Counted from the stretch's first letter, positions 8,809-16,697 are shown. The stretch is 64,000 nucleotides of DNA from Ignavibacteriota bacterium (GCA_003820375.1 RPQH01000004.1:25843-89842); one strand, 5' to 3'. Notes: generated from the letters alone by a model not told the origin. Program-made: numbers and translations.

Positions 8809-9795
8809 TTAATGTCCAGATTGCAGCATACCTCTAACATAGCCTATTAGTGTTGCTTGCCAACCTTTGCCATGAACTATTCTTCTAAACCCGATTTTGT
8901 TGTCTCTCAATAAATCAATTCTCGACAATTGGCTTAAGTTTTGCCAATCATCAAACATTACATAGATTGCGTTTCCATATTTAAGATTTTCAAACACTAC
9001 AAGATTATCTCTGAACTGTGCACCGAAGTAATTAATAAATCCGTTGGTTCCATTAATCCAGTTTATCGGTTTTAATCCTGCCAATAAATCATACCTTTCC
9101 TGAATTGCTGTTCTGATCTCTGGTGATGGATTCCTGAATCTTCCTATTATCGTATTGATTATTTCATCCCTGTTTCCAGGCGGCAATATTTCCCAGTTTA
9201 CTGCCAAAGTAGCAATATAATCGGCTCTTGTTGCAGTACTTGGATACACATCGACAGCCCCGACATTTTCCTGCAATAAATTAAGATTAAAAGATAAATC
9301 ATCCAAGAAAGCTGAATCTGTCCTGTTCAGAACTTCTCTCAACACAAACCTGAATGTATATCTGTTGTTTTGGTTGTTAAAATTTAACATTTCAATCTGC
9401 AACGAAACAAGTTTTGGTGGCATCCAAGTTCTTTGATATACTTGACGGTCAATAGACACTTCGTGAGTACCATTCCAAGAATCGCCCCAATTAGGGACAT
9501 CCCAACTAAAAGTTCTCGTTACTTTAGGTAATTCCGCATGAATAATTTCATAACCCTGTGCATTCTTCAGTGAATATCTGCCGTTTTCAGCCGCTGGAAC
9601 GAATTCCGGCTGATCAATTTCAAGTTCATCAACAGAATCAAATCTAATGCCGATATGTTCGTAAACGCCATTCCTTATGTCGTTGGCAGGAATGGATTTA
9701 GAGCAGGAAACTGTTAAATCATTTGTTTGAAGATTTCCAACTTTCACATTAATATTGTTAGGTATTCTTCTGAAATTTTTTTGCCACTTTTGCAT
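8809..9795 (-). CDS. Unknown protein at the end of the CBASS operon
   Basis: 328 residues, not recognised. It has no signal peptide or membrane segment. The middle is rich in W, N and aromatic residues (FSWDVPNWGDSWNGTHEV, QRTWMPPKLVSLQIEML) and looks beta-rich; the C-terminal third contains INWINGTNGFINYFGAQF and YAIYVMFDDWQNLSQL-like helical segments. It follows the DUF2188-like gene by 62 bases on the same strand and is the last gene of the run, so co-transcription with the CBASS genes is plausible but not proven. Candidates are an extra effector, an immunity or processing factor, or an unrelated passenger. Confidence 0.65.
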   Translation of the reverse strand: MQKWQKNFRRIPNNINVKVGNLQTNDLTVSCSKSIPANDIRNGVYEHIGIRFDSVDELEIDQPEFVPAAENGRYSLKNAQGYEIIHAELPKVTRTFSWDVPNWGDSWNGTHEVSIDRQVYQRTWMPPKLVSLQIEMLNFNNQNNRYTFRFVLREVLNRTDSAFLDDLSFNLNLLQENVGAVDVYPSTATRADYIATLAVNWEILPPGNRDEIINTIIGRFRNPSPEIRTAIQERYDLLAGLKPINWINGTNGFINYFGAQFRDNLVVFENLKYGNAIYVMFDDWQNLSQLSRIDLLRDNKIGFRRIVHGKGWQATLIGYVRGMLQSGH

Positions 9796-9857
9796 AAAAA
9801 GCTCCTTATTGTAATTTTAAAATCACCGGGGTTGCTGTCCTTGCAACCCCAGATAAA

Positions 9858-10088
9858 TTAATGTTTTGTATCTTTTGCTTTTGATTCATTCCCATAACTA
9901 TCCCGATCTTGGATTTGTCCATTTTTTTTCTGGATAATTACTTCGGAATGTTCCTTTTTTGCTATCGGTATTGCTTTTTCAATTGCTTCTTTTTTTGTAT
10001 CTGTTATAACAGAAGCTCTTGAATTTCCTTCTTTGGTCACCTTCCAGTCATTGCCGGAGGGGGATACCCATACTTTTTTATTAGCCAT
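9858..10088 (-). CDS. DUF2188-like small protein
   Basis: 76 residues: KVWVSPSGNDWKVTKEGN, then a helix with KKEAIEKAIPIAKKEHSEVIIQKKNGQIQDRDSYG split over the typical DUF2188 pattern (a strand pair, a helix of repeated K/E, then the I-Q-x-x-x-G-x-I-x-x-x-x-S-Y-G block). The family is small, often found near phage and mobile genes, with no settled function. Lies 147 bases after the E2-like gene and 62 before the unknown 328-residue gene, all on the minus strand. Confidence 0.75.
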   Translation of the reverse strand: MANKKVWVSPSGNDWKVTKEGNSRASVITDTKKEAIEKAIPIAKKEHSEVIIQKKNGQIQDRDSYGNESKAKDTKH

Positions 10089-10235
10089 TTTTTGCTAATC
10101 CTTTCATTATTTAGTTTAAAAAAACAGGGCTACTAGTTATTTCATCTAACTTATTTTATGGATAAGTTTGTATTTAACAAAAAAATGGGAAACGAAAAAC
10201 AGGTCTTTTTTAATAACGGACCCAGATCTTTTGTC

Positions 10236-10679
10236 TTATTCTTCTGGCATTTCAATACGTTTTTTTCGTATATCAGAGCCGCTATCATGCTCTGCTTCGG
10301 GACCAAACCATCTACCATGTTCTAGATACAGTTCATAAAAATGAAGCCACATGCAAGTAAGAGGTACGATGTAATTGCAAACCAATAAATCCTCCCTCCA
10401 CCTGAATTCCGGTTGCTTATATATACAAAGTGAGCCGTCTGTATATCTATGCTTGTTAGTCGTAATTACAGGATTAAGAACAAAGACAACCGGATGGTTA
10501 TTTTTTCTGTATTTAATCTGCACTTTATACTCTGTGCCTCTTGGATTGAGTACTCCGATGAAGTCATAACCTTCAGGCGTCTTCTTTGCTGTAAATTGAG
10601 GCAATTTAGCACGCATGTTGCCAACCTGCAGTTCATATTTATATGGTTGTGCCTTTATTATTCCTCTTTTTTTTCTCAT
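10236..10679 (-). CDS. CBASS E2-like ubiquitin-conjugating-type protein (short type II)
   Basis: 147 residues. The block HRYTDGSLCIYKQPEFRW carries the cysteine expected in the H-x-n-G-x-L-C-x-Y motif of bacterial E2-like proteins. In short type II CBASS such E2-only proteins, without a fused E1, act on the C-terminus of the CD-NTase to prime it. The gene overlaps the CD-NTase stop by 4 bases, the normal arrangement. No E1 or JAB protease gene is present, which distinguishes it from long type II systems. Confidence 0.85.
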   Translation of the reverse strand: MRKKRGIIKAQPYKYELQVGNMRAKLPQFTAKKTPEGYDFIGVLNPRGTEYKVQIKYRKNNHPVVFVLNPVITTNKHRYTDGSLCIYKQPEFRWREDLLVCNYIVPLTCMWLHFYELYLEHGRWFGPEAEHDSGSDIRKKRIEMPEE

Positions 10680-11731
10680 TCAAAGTCTCCGTGCGAACCA
10701 AGATTAGGTGGTACATTTGATACGATTTGGCTTTTTACTGATGATAGGACGCCAGTCGCTGTAACTCCAATCTTATTAGCTTTTATAGATTCAGATAAAT
10801 CCATAGCCTTCTTTATCTCTGCTTCATACAACGTAACAGGGAAATTGCCTTTGAAAAGATCATCAGAGTTAAGCAACTCTATAGTCTTCTGCTCATCCTT
10901 TTCGTTGTAAGCTTCTCTTGCTTTCTTGGTTGCATTATCGAACATATTCTTGAAGTCGTAGAAATAACCATAAGACCAATGCTCTGAAAGGTTCTCAGAT
11001 TTTAATGATGGATTGCAAACCTCAGGGACATCATCTAATCCTTGTAAATATTTATTAAGGCTTTCCATCGTCAATACTAGAGCTTGGTTCAAGGTTATAC
11101 CTTCTTTCGTTGATATATGCTTCGAGATTAGTGTTGTAAGCAATATAGACTTTGGATGGCTTCCTGAACCTAATTGAATGTCACGTAAATATTTCAGTAA
11201 CCGGGTAACATAATAAAACTGGTTAAATGAAGCCTTGTTAGTATCAATACAATACTGTTTGAATCCTCTCGGGTTTGTAAGCTTCCAGTCAGGAACTATC
11301 TCTACCGGATCTTTTTCGTTCTTGAAATGAACTGGCGATATATCAAGTCTAAGGTCTTTCGCATATTTTATTCTGATAGCTCTTTTCTTTGTTGGATATT
11401 CAACCTTGTCTCTATAAGCTGGCATCTTACTCAATATTTCGTAAAGCCAATAAAAGACTTGACTACCATCCATAATATAATTTCCATCAGAGTTTTTCAG
11501 GTCGAGTTCGAGAATAATATCTACATCATATTCTCCTCTTGAAATGGGCTTTATGCCGAGTTTCAAGGCATAGGATCCTTGTAGGTAGTCATTCTTGTAA
11601 TATTTCTTAATTTCATCATTTGCTCTCAATGCTTCTCGTAATTCTTTGTGAGCTGAAATTAATCTATCGATCCTTGTCTTGTCTAAATTGACCTTTTCAA
11701 GGAATTTATTGAATCCAGTTGTAAGATTCAT
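10676..11731 (-). CDS. CD-NTase, cyclic oligonucleotide synthase of CBASS
   Basis: 351 residues. The nucleotidyltransferase signature is complete: QGSYALKLGIKP (G-S motif, about residue 51), EYDVDIILELD with two metal-binding aspartates, and RLDISPV with the third. The C-terminus ends NLGSHGDFE; in type II systems this tail is the target of E2-dependent conjugation. It would make a cyclic di- or trinucleotide on phage infection and activate the patatin encoded just upstream. Overlaps both neighbours by 4 bases. The clade and product cannot be assigned by eye. Confidence 0.9.
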   Translation of the reverse strand: MNLTTGFNKFLEKVNLDKTRIDRLISAHKELREALRANDEIKKYYKNDYLQGSYALKLGIKPISRGEYDVDIILELDLKNSDGNYIMDGSQVFYWLYEILSKMPAYRDKVEYPTKKRAIRIKYAKDLRLDISPVHFKNEKDPVEIVPDWKLTNPRGFKQYCIDTNKASFNQFYYVTRLLKYLRDIQLGSGSHPKSILLTTLISKHISTKEGITLNQALVLTMESLNKYLQGLDDVPEVCNPSLKSENLSEHWSYGYFYDFKNMFDNATKKAREAYNEKDEQKTIELLNSDDLFKGNFPVTLYEAEIKKAMDLSESIKANKIGVTATGVLSSVKSQIVSNVPPNLGSHGDFE

Positions 11732-12708
11732 ATAGGTACCTCCGATTTTATTAACGGTATCGGTGTAAATGCCGATACTTTAGTTTGTAAAAAAACTTTT
11801 TGTATTTTACTTATATTTTCCTTAGCTTCATTATTGGCAAAGCCGATAAGCGTATTGATACTGCCAGTATCATCCAAACCAAACTTGCTAAAGAATTTCC
11901 ATTTCTTTGCCTTCGGTAATATTTTATCAATTCTGAGGTAATTACCATCTTTTAGTAAATAAGTGACGGTGTTATGTACCCCTTGGGATTGAGTTTGAAA
12001 AGTAATATCAACGAGAGTAGTTCTATATCCGATTAAACCAAGCCATTTTGTTTTCCATCCATCTTTAAAAAACGGTTTGAACCCGGTCCCGATTGATAAC
12101 ACTTTAATATCTTCTAGAGAATGACCAATCTTTAAAGCTTCTGCTACTCCGACCATTGCCGGATTGTTTGCCCAAAGTCCTCCGTCAATATATTGGCATG
12201 AATTTTCATCTTCGAAAGCGGGCAGATAAATCGGTGCGGCGCTTGATTCAGCTGCAACCTGCCAAACAGGCAATACAAAATCGTGTTGATATTCTTCCAG
12301 ATGACGAGTTTTACGAACTATAGTCTTTCCGTTCACTATATCAATTGTAGGAATGCATACCCTCACATTGCAGTCATTAATAATTGCTTCTTTAAATAAA
12401 TCTTTTAATTCATTAAGAAGGTATGCATTTGAATACTTCGGCATAATGATTCCTTGATTAATATAACTAAGGCTTTTTTTTCTGAAAATAGAAGTAGATC
12501 TGTTTTTGTATAAATTCAATATCTCGCTAGTGCTTATTCCCAATGCAAGAGCGAGGGCGATTATGGCACCCGTAGATGTTCCTACGATCAAGTCAAAGTA
12601 TTCCTGTATAGGTTCAGGTTGCCGTTGCTGAACATAGTCCAATACTGCAGCCGGATATACACCACGTACACCGCCGCCGTCTATAGATAATATTTTAAAA
12701 CTGGGCAT
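11728..12708 (-). CDS. capV: CapV patatin-like phospholipase, CBASS effector
   Basis: Start taken at ATG 12708 because GGAGG sits six bases upstream; a GTG at 12723 is the alternative. The product has SIDGGGVRG (oxyanion hole), GTSTG (nucleophile serine in G-x-S-x-G) and DGGLWANNP (catalytic aspartate), the patatin dyad. In CBASS such proteins bind the cyclic nucleotide and degrade membrane phospholipids, killing the infected cell. It is the first CBASS gene after the LexA-like regulator (57 bases) and overlaps the CD-NTase gene by 4. Confidence 0.9.
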   Translation of the reverse strand: MPSFKILSIDGGGVRGVYPAAVLDYVQQRQPEPIQEYFDLIVGTSTGAIIALALALGISTSEILNLYKNRSTSIFRKKSLSYINQGIIMPKYSNAYLLNELKDLFKEAIINDCNVRVCIPTIDIVNGKTIVRKTRHLEEYQHDFVLPVWQVAAESSAAPIYLPAFEDENSCQYIDGGLWANNPAMVGVAEALKIGHSLEDIKVLSIGTGFKPFFKDGWKTKWLGLIGYRTTLVDITFQTQSQGVHNTVTYLLKDGNYLRIDKILPKAKKWKFFSKFGLDDTGSINTLIGFANNEAKENISKIQKVFLQTKVSAFTPIPLIKSEVPI

Positions 12709-12765
12709 TAAAATGACCTCCACTTTATTAAAGAGGACGGATAAATTTTAGAGTAAAAAAGTAAA

Positions 12766-13377
12766 CTATAATCGAGGTAGAATCGATACCATGACACCTA
12801 GGATTGTGAAGTCGCTTGTGAGAATTATTGGTCTGTAGATAGTATTTAAGGAACACGGTTTTAGAATGATAAAATCTTTCTCTCGGTAAAATTCCTTTAG
12901 TGTACACTCCTGATCAACTAAAGCGGCAACAGTCTCTCCATTTCGTGCTGTTGGCTGTTTTCTTATTAAAACTAAATCTCCGTCTTGAATCCCTTTTTGT
13001 TCCATCGAATCGCCCCTGGCTTTCAGTATAAAATACTGATGCGGAGGCTTGGCTAACATTGTTGATAAACAAAAACTTTCTTCTATATCCTGTTCTGCAA
13101 AATTAGGATATCCACATGCAATACTTCCCAATAAAGGAATTTCGACTGTTTCGGCTTCAGCATAATCAGGATAATTATTTACTTGGACTCTGCCAAATTC
13201 ATCATTAACTAAATATCCCTTTTCCGAAAGAGAACGAATTATCAGGTTAACAGATCTTGGTGACTGGTAATTCAAAAGTTCCATTAATCTCCTGTATGTT
13301 GGTTTACTGCCATTATGGACAATGGAATTCCGAATATGTTTTAGTGCCTCTAACTCCTTGTTATTCAAGTCTTCCAT
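12766..13377 (-). CDS. LexA-like self-cleaving repressor (S24 peptidase) heading the CBASS operon
   Basis: 203 residues. Residues 1-65 form a winged helix as in LexA (NGSKPTYRRLMELLNYQSPRSV ordered as helix-turn-helix). The linker IACGYPNFAEQDIE contains a Cys-Gly cleavage bond of the UmuD type rather than Ala-Gly. The catalytic serine is in ARGDSMEQ and the lysine in CTLKEFY, so the serine-lysine dyad is intact. It precedes the CBASS genes on the same strand and would de-repress them when RecA filaments trigger cleavage. This is inference from the family; a host LexA role is possible but less likely in an island. Confidence 0.85.
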   Translation of the reverse strand: MEDLNNKELEALKHIRNSIVHNGSKPTYRRLMELLNYQSPRSVNLIIRSLSEKGYLVNDEFGRVQVNNYPDYAEAETVEIPLLGSIACGYPNFAEQDIEESFCLSTMLAKPPHQYFILKARGDSMEQKGIQDGDLVLIRKQPTARNGETVAALVDQECTLKEFYREKDFIILKPCSLNTIYRPIILTSDFTILGVMVSILPRL

Positions 13378-13381
13378 ATTA

Positions 13382-13413
13382 CAAATATAGTGAAATTATA
13401 CTTTTATTCCAAA
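13382..13413 (-). promoter_or_regulatory. Possible Bacteroidota-type promoter and operator of the LexA-like gene
   Basis: On the minus strand TTTG (13413-13410) is followed after 20 bases by TATATTTG (13389-13382), matching the TTTG / TANNTTTG promoter form of Bacteroidota. The interval includes TATAGTGAAATTATA-like partial dyad symmetry, a candidate operator. The promoter lies unusually close to the ATG at 13377, so either the message is nearly leaderless or the true start lies downstream. Tentative. Confidence 0.3.
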
Positions 13414-13569
13414 TACTATAATATTACATAATTTAGATAATAAGATGCATTCTTTTATAATGACGATTCGGCTACGATTTATATGGAATATATGGTATTT
13501 TAGAGACTATAAAGACTATAGAAACTGCAATTTTGAATAGTTTTCTGCAATTACGATATTTGCAAGAGA

Positions 13570-13611
13570 CTGTCACTCAGGAGGTCGCGAGTTCGAGTCT
13601 CGTCGGTTCCG
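13570..13611 (+). other. 3' half of a tRNA-Asp(GTC), attachment-site remnant
   Basis: Starts exactly at the anticodon loop CTGTCAC (positions 32-38, anticodon GTC), continues with stem TCAGG, variable loop AGGTC, T-arm GCGAG-TTCGAGT-CTCGT and acceptor strand CGGTTCC plus G73. No 5' half precedes it. A break in the anticodon loop is typical of tyrosine-recombinase integration into tRNA genes. Confidence 0.85.
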
Positions 13612-13619
13612 CAATAAAA

Positions 13620-13654
13620 TAAGGCACTTAGAATAAAATCTGAGTGCCTTTCGT
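13620..13654 (+). terminator. Hairpin terminator after the tRNA-Asp fragment
   Basis: AAGGCACTTAGA and TCTGAGTGCCTT form an 11-12 bp stem with one T-G pair and an AATAAAA-type loop, followed by TTCG. A near-identical hairpin follows the tRNA-Thr fragment at 29515-29547, so it belongs to the element and not to a particular tRNA gene. Confidence 0.7.
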
Positions 13655-13768
13655 ATTATGAAGTAACGCTTTGGCAGAATTATTACTTTGATAAAGTATT
13701 GATAATTTATAAACTTAAAGCTCAGAATTTAAATATTTTTCAACATAATCATTAAAAAGGAGTTTTTA

Positions 13769-14017
13769 GTGTACACACTGCAAATCGCAATACAAGATTT
13801 TATACATCATTGTACTTTTGAGAAAAATTTAAGCACAAAAACAATTAATTCGTATAAAACAGATTTGGTACAGTTCACAAAGTTTTTAGTGAATAAAAAT
13901 TATTTACTTGAAATGAAAAATATAACCAAAAATGATCCCGATGCTGTTATTTTTACGCAGGACTGTAATCCAATTATTCCGGATGGAATATCGGATGCAC
14001 CGGTATTGATTACTTAA
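13769..14017 (+). pseudogene. Tyrosine recombinase remnant, N-terminal domain only
   Basis: GTG start at 13769 behind a good ribosome site (AAAGGAG). Residues 1-55 (IQDFIHHCTFEKNLSTKTI then NSYKTDLVQFTKFLVNK) are the SAM-like core-binding domain of XerC/D-type integrases. The catalytic domain is absent; instead the frame runs into an unrelated tail, DPDAVIFTQDCNPIIPDG, and stops after 82 residues. It sits just inside island end A, where an integrase gene is expected. The tail may come from another gene joined by deletion. Confidence 0.7.
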
Positions 14018-14068
14018 CCTGAAAAATAAATTGGTAACATTATAATATCAAATAATACCAACAAATTG

Positions 14069-14139
14069 CACGTCTGAGAGGAGTCGAACCCCTGTAGTTG
14101 GTTTTGGAGACCAATGCCTGACCGTTCGGCCACAGACGT
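14069..14139 (-). tRNA. tRNA-Trp (CCA)
   Basis: Complete cloverleaf on the minus strand: acceptor ACGTCTG/CAGACGT with 7 perfect pairs, T8 and G9, D-arm GCC..GGC with GG in the loop, anticodon arm TTGGT-CTCCAAA-ACCAA (anticodon CCA), T-arm AGGGG-TTCGACT-CCTCT and discriminator G73, which is the bacterial TrpRS identity base. CCA is not encoded. Only 7 bases separate it from the trpS stop codon, so it is probably on the same transcript. A tRNA gene linked to its own synthetase gene is rare in bacteria. Confidence 0.93.
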
Positions 14140-14146
14140 TTATAAA

Positions 14147-15157
14147 TTAAACTTTTATAAATGGAGAAAATAAACCAACAATTTCGCATACTTCGCGAAC
14201 CGTTTCTTGGGCTCTTAATTGGATATTTCTTGATGATTCAATTACTTCATTTATAACTTTTTCCCTGTTCTCTGAAAGTATTTTTCTCTTATCTCGGAAT
14301 GGGGTTATCATTTCTATGATAGCCTTTGCAACTGCATTCTTGAGAACTGAGTATTGCAATTTGCCGCTTGTGTATTCCTCGGCAAATTGGTTCTTGAGAT
14401 CTGTAAAACCAGTTGCGGAAAGGATCGTCAAAAGATTTTCAACACCCAAGCTAATAGCCGAACCGCCATCGCCGCAATCAGTCTTAGCTGACCGGACTTT
14501 TCTGATAATACTTTCATCATTTTCAAAAATCCCGATGTAATGCTTATCACCAGCACTTTTTGACATCTTCTTATCCGGGGAAGTGAGAGACATTAGCTTT
14601 GGAACATCAGTAAAAAGAGGCTCAGGTGCTTCAAAATATCTTATCCCAAATTGACAGTTGAAACGTTCAGCAACATTTCTAGCTAGTTCAAGATGTTGCT
14701 CTTGATCCTTTCCAACTGGAACATAATGAGCATGGTAAATAAGAATGTCTGCTGCCTGAAGTACAGGATAATAAAACAGTCCCCCGGAAACGAACTTGTC
14801 CGAAGAAGTTTCCATAATCAGTTTTGATTTTTCCTGGAACTGCTTTTGACGCTTCAACTGACCGAAGCTGGCATTACAGCCCAATACCCAACACAGTAGC
14901 GCGTGTTCTGGTATACATGATTGAAAAAAAAGGTTGGATGGCTCAATTCCGGTAGCCAGAAGATCTAGTGTCATTTCCTCGGTGTTATGTCTTAAAACTT
15001 GTGGGTCTTGATGAATTGTAATAGGATGCAAATCGGCCAACCCATAGATACATTCATAATCAGACTGGATAGCCACCCAATTCTGAATGGCTCCCAGCCA
15101 GTTGCCGAGGTGCAGACTCCCGCTTGGTTGAATACAAGATAGAACTATTTTTTTCAT
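14147..15157 (-). CDS. trpS: Tryptophanyl-tRNA synthetase
   Basis: The open frame reaches back to 15229, but ATG at 15157 is chosen: the protein then starts MKKIVLSCIQPSGSLHLGNW as TrpRS does, has 336 residues (usual 325-340), and lies 4 bases after the preceding gene. The HIGH-type motif is GSLHLGNWLGA and the KMSKS motif is KKMSKSAGDK. The segment VGKDQEQHLELARNVAERFN matches the class Ic core. It charges tRNA-Trp. It sits in an accessory region next to an uncharacterised gene, a tRNA-Trp and a biosynthetic cluster. This suggests a specialised second copy, for example drug-resistant, or one supplying Trp-tRNA. Whether the host has another trpS cannot be seen here. Confidence 0.95.
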   Translation of the reverse strand: MKKIVLSCIQPSGSLHLGNWLGAIQNWVAIQSDYECIYGLADLHPITIHQDPQVLRHNTEEMTLDLLATGIEPSNLFFQSCIPEHALLCWVLGCNASFGQLKRQKQFQEKSKLIMETSSDKFVSGGLFYYPVLQAADILIYHAHYVPVGKDQEQHLELARNVAERFNCQFGIRYFEAPEPLFTDVPKLMSLTSPDKKMSKSAGDKHYIGIFENDESIIRKVRSAKTDCGDGGSAISLGVENLLTILSATGFTDLKNQFAEEYTSGKLQYSVLKNAVAKAIIEMITPFRDKRKILSENREKVINEVIESSRNIQLRAQETVREVCEIVGLFSPFIKV

Positions 15158-15161
15158 AAGT

Positions 15162-16343
15162 TTAAATTTTATATTTTGTTTTAAATTCACTAATAAACCG
15201 TAAATATTCGGTTTCTGAAATTTCGTCAAATATTAACTTATAATCTGCTTCGGTCATTGGATCCATAACAAAATCATCCAAAGATGCGCATGAGTCACAC
15301 AATAGAATATCTCCCTTTTTCGCCTGGTAATAGACAGGTATCTTGCCTGCTTTAACAATACAATTTATCAAAGCAGGAATATGATATTTTTCGGGATCCA
15401 AAATAGAGCGTAGTTTATCGATAACAGTGTTAAAAGTCCTTTGAGGCCAGCCACCGAAATCAATAATTAATTTAGGATATGGGTGTGTGAATGTAAAATC
15501 TGAAACCTCATTATCCATGTCTAACGGAACAATAGATTGGTTATAAAAAGGATGGAATGCTGTATACAACAATGCATTTAGAGCCCCTTGTTCACCCCCG
15601 TGCTTAAATCCCATCCGTAAAAGAGTATCTAATTCATTTTCTACGCCCGCAAGACTAGTAATGACTTTGGAAAGAGACATTATTTTTGAATATATTGGAG
15701 TTGGCTTGAAATCAACATCGCTTTCAAAGGTAAATGCAGATTTGACATCGGGGTAAAAAGTATCAACAAATTCATTTAATAAGTTAAGGGTAATTTCTGT
15801 CATGGCTTTTACTGACGCCAAATCAAGTCCATTAACATAATAACCTGCATAAGTTGCCTTGAATACATGAACTTTTGGAATTGCCACTATTTTGCGACAA
15901 TCAGAAATGCTCCTAAGTACTTTTATTGCTGGTATTATATAAGCCGGTAATCGAATACTTGGGTAAGTAGTAGATGCACCAAGCCCGATAGTAAAGATGA
16001 CATCGTCTGTACGACCGATAATAAAATCTATAAGTACATTAATAGCTTTGATGATATCGTTACTGCTTATCTCTTCAATACCATTATCTTTATTGAAAGC
16101 CGATGCGAGAAATTTGGGGAGCTTTTCATGAATTATACTGAAAGATTCTTTGGGGATTCGAATGTTTTTAATTTTAATTAATAGGTCCCGATTATTTATC
16201 CCAAATCGGTTAAGGGAACTCCAAATTCGATTTACATCGTTAAATGAAAGTGAAACGTTCAATCCTAGTTCTCTTGGTTCTTTGAACCGGATTTTATCTT
16301 CTGCAAAGCGGCTTGTTATTTTAATTGTAGTAGTATCTCTCAT
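15162..16343 (-). CDS. Unknown 393-residue protein coupled to trpS
   Basis: 393 residues, not recognised. It is preceded by GGAG and ATG at 16343. No signal peptide or membrane helix. Notable stretches: IFTIGLGASTTYPSIRLPAY (about 115-135), IVAIPKVHVFKATYAGYYVN (about 150-170), then RMGFKHGGEQGALNALLYTA (about 240-260), where a conserved-looking His, Glu and Gln cluster, and PKLIIDFGGWPQRTF (about 290). Alternating strands and helices suggest an alpha/beta fold. The stop is 4 bases before trpS, so the two are translationally coupled, with tRNA-Trp after trpS. An aminoacyl-tRNA-using enzyme, such as one related to cyclodipeptide synthases, is an attractive but unproven idea. Confidence 0.75.
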   Translation of the reverse strand: MRDTTTIKITSRFAEDKIRFKEPRELGLNVSLSFNDVNRIWSSLNRFGINNRDLLIKIKNIRIPKESFSIIHEKLPKFLASAFNKDNGIEEISSNDIIKAINVLIDFIIGRTDDVIFTIGLGASTTYPSIRLPAYIIPAIKVLRSISDCRKIVAIPKVHVFKATYAGYYVNGLDLASVKAMTEITLNLLNEFVDTFYPDVKSAFTFESDVDFKPTPIYSKIMSLSKVITSLAGVENELDTLLRMGFKHGGEQGALNALLYTAFHPFYNQSIVPLDMDNEVSDFTFTHPYPKLIIDFGGWPQRTFNTVIDKLRSILDPEKYHIPALINCIVKAGKIPVYYQAKKGDILLCDSCASLDDFVMDPMTEADYKLIFDEISETEYLRFISEFKTKYKI

Positions 16344-16399
16344 ATTGATCTCCGATGATTATGATTGATAATTAGATAAAATTAATGTGATCGGTGAAA

Positions 16400-16590
16400 A
16401 TGTTCTTTCGGTTAATGAAGGTTCTTAAAAGAAGGCAGCTTTTGCTCCAGGCTTAATAACTATTAGTGGCTTTACGGAAAATAAGAATCTGTGATATCAT
16501 GAGTTTAGCCATATTCAAGGCTGACTAATAGCTTTGATTATTGCCCGGGTTTTAAGATGTCGTTCTCATCTTAGAACCCTTTTATTTTAA
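16400..16590. ncRNA. Structured intergenic segment, candidate leader or small RNA
   Basis: Contains a strong hairpin (TAAGATG-TCGTTCT-CATCTTA with flanking GGGTT/AACCC, 16551-16582) followed on the plus strand by TTTTATTTT, which would make a plus-strand terminator. A second long pairing joins CTATTAGT near 16459 with ACTAATAG near 16523. On the minus strand the same structures fall in the 5' leader downstream of the promoter at 16669-16697. No T-box consensus (AGGGTGGNACCGCG) was found. The strand and role are open. Confidence 0.4.
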
Positions 16591-16668
16591 ATAATAATAT
16601 ATTTTGATTGAATAAACATAAATTTTATTATTACAATATTACATTGTTATTTAATTAATTCACACTGT

Positions 16669-16697
16669 AATATAATTAAAATATAAACTCTTGTCAA
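16669..16697 (-). promoter_or_regulatory. Canonical sigma70-type promoter for the 393-aa/trpS/tRNA-Trp unit
   Basis: On the minus strand TTGACA (16697-16692) and TATATT (16674-16669) are separated by exactly 17 bases. This is the form used by most bacteria rather than the TTTG/TANNTTTG form of Bacteroidota, in keeping with imported DNA. It would give a leader of about 320 bases before the ATG at 16343. Confidence 0.5.

Larger units (their letters stand above)
13469..13654 (+). mobile_element. Island end A: conserved block, tRNA-Asp 3' half and hairpin
   Basis: This segment shares three blocks, in the same order and orientation, with 29362-29547: GGCTACGATTTATA with a trailing GGTATT; a TGCAATTACG-like block; and, after a tRNA 3' half, AATAAGGCACTTAGAATAAAA plus the rest of a hairpin. 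The tRNA part differs between the copies. It looks like the attachment end of an integrative element that targets tRNA genes. An integrase remnant starts 115 bases downstream. Confidence 0.65.

Noticed and set aside
16400..16590. T-box riboswitch upstream of the trpS unit
   Set aside because: The conserved T-box sequence AGGGTGGNACCGCG and an antiterminator placed before the gene are absent.
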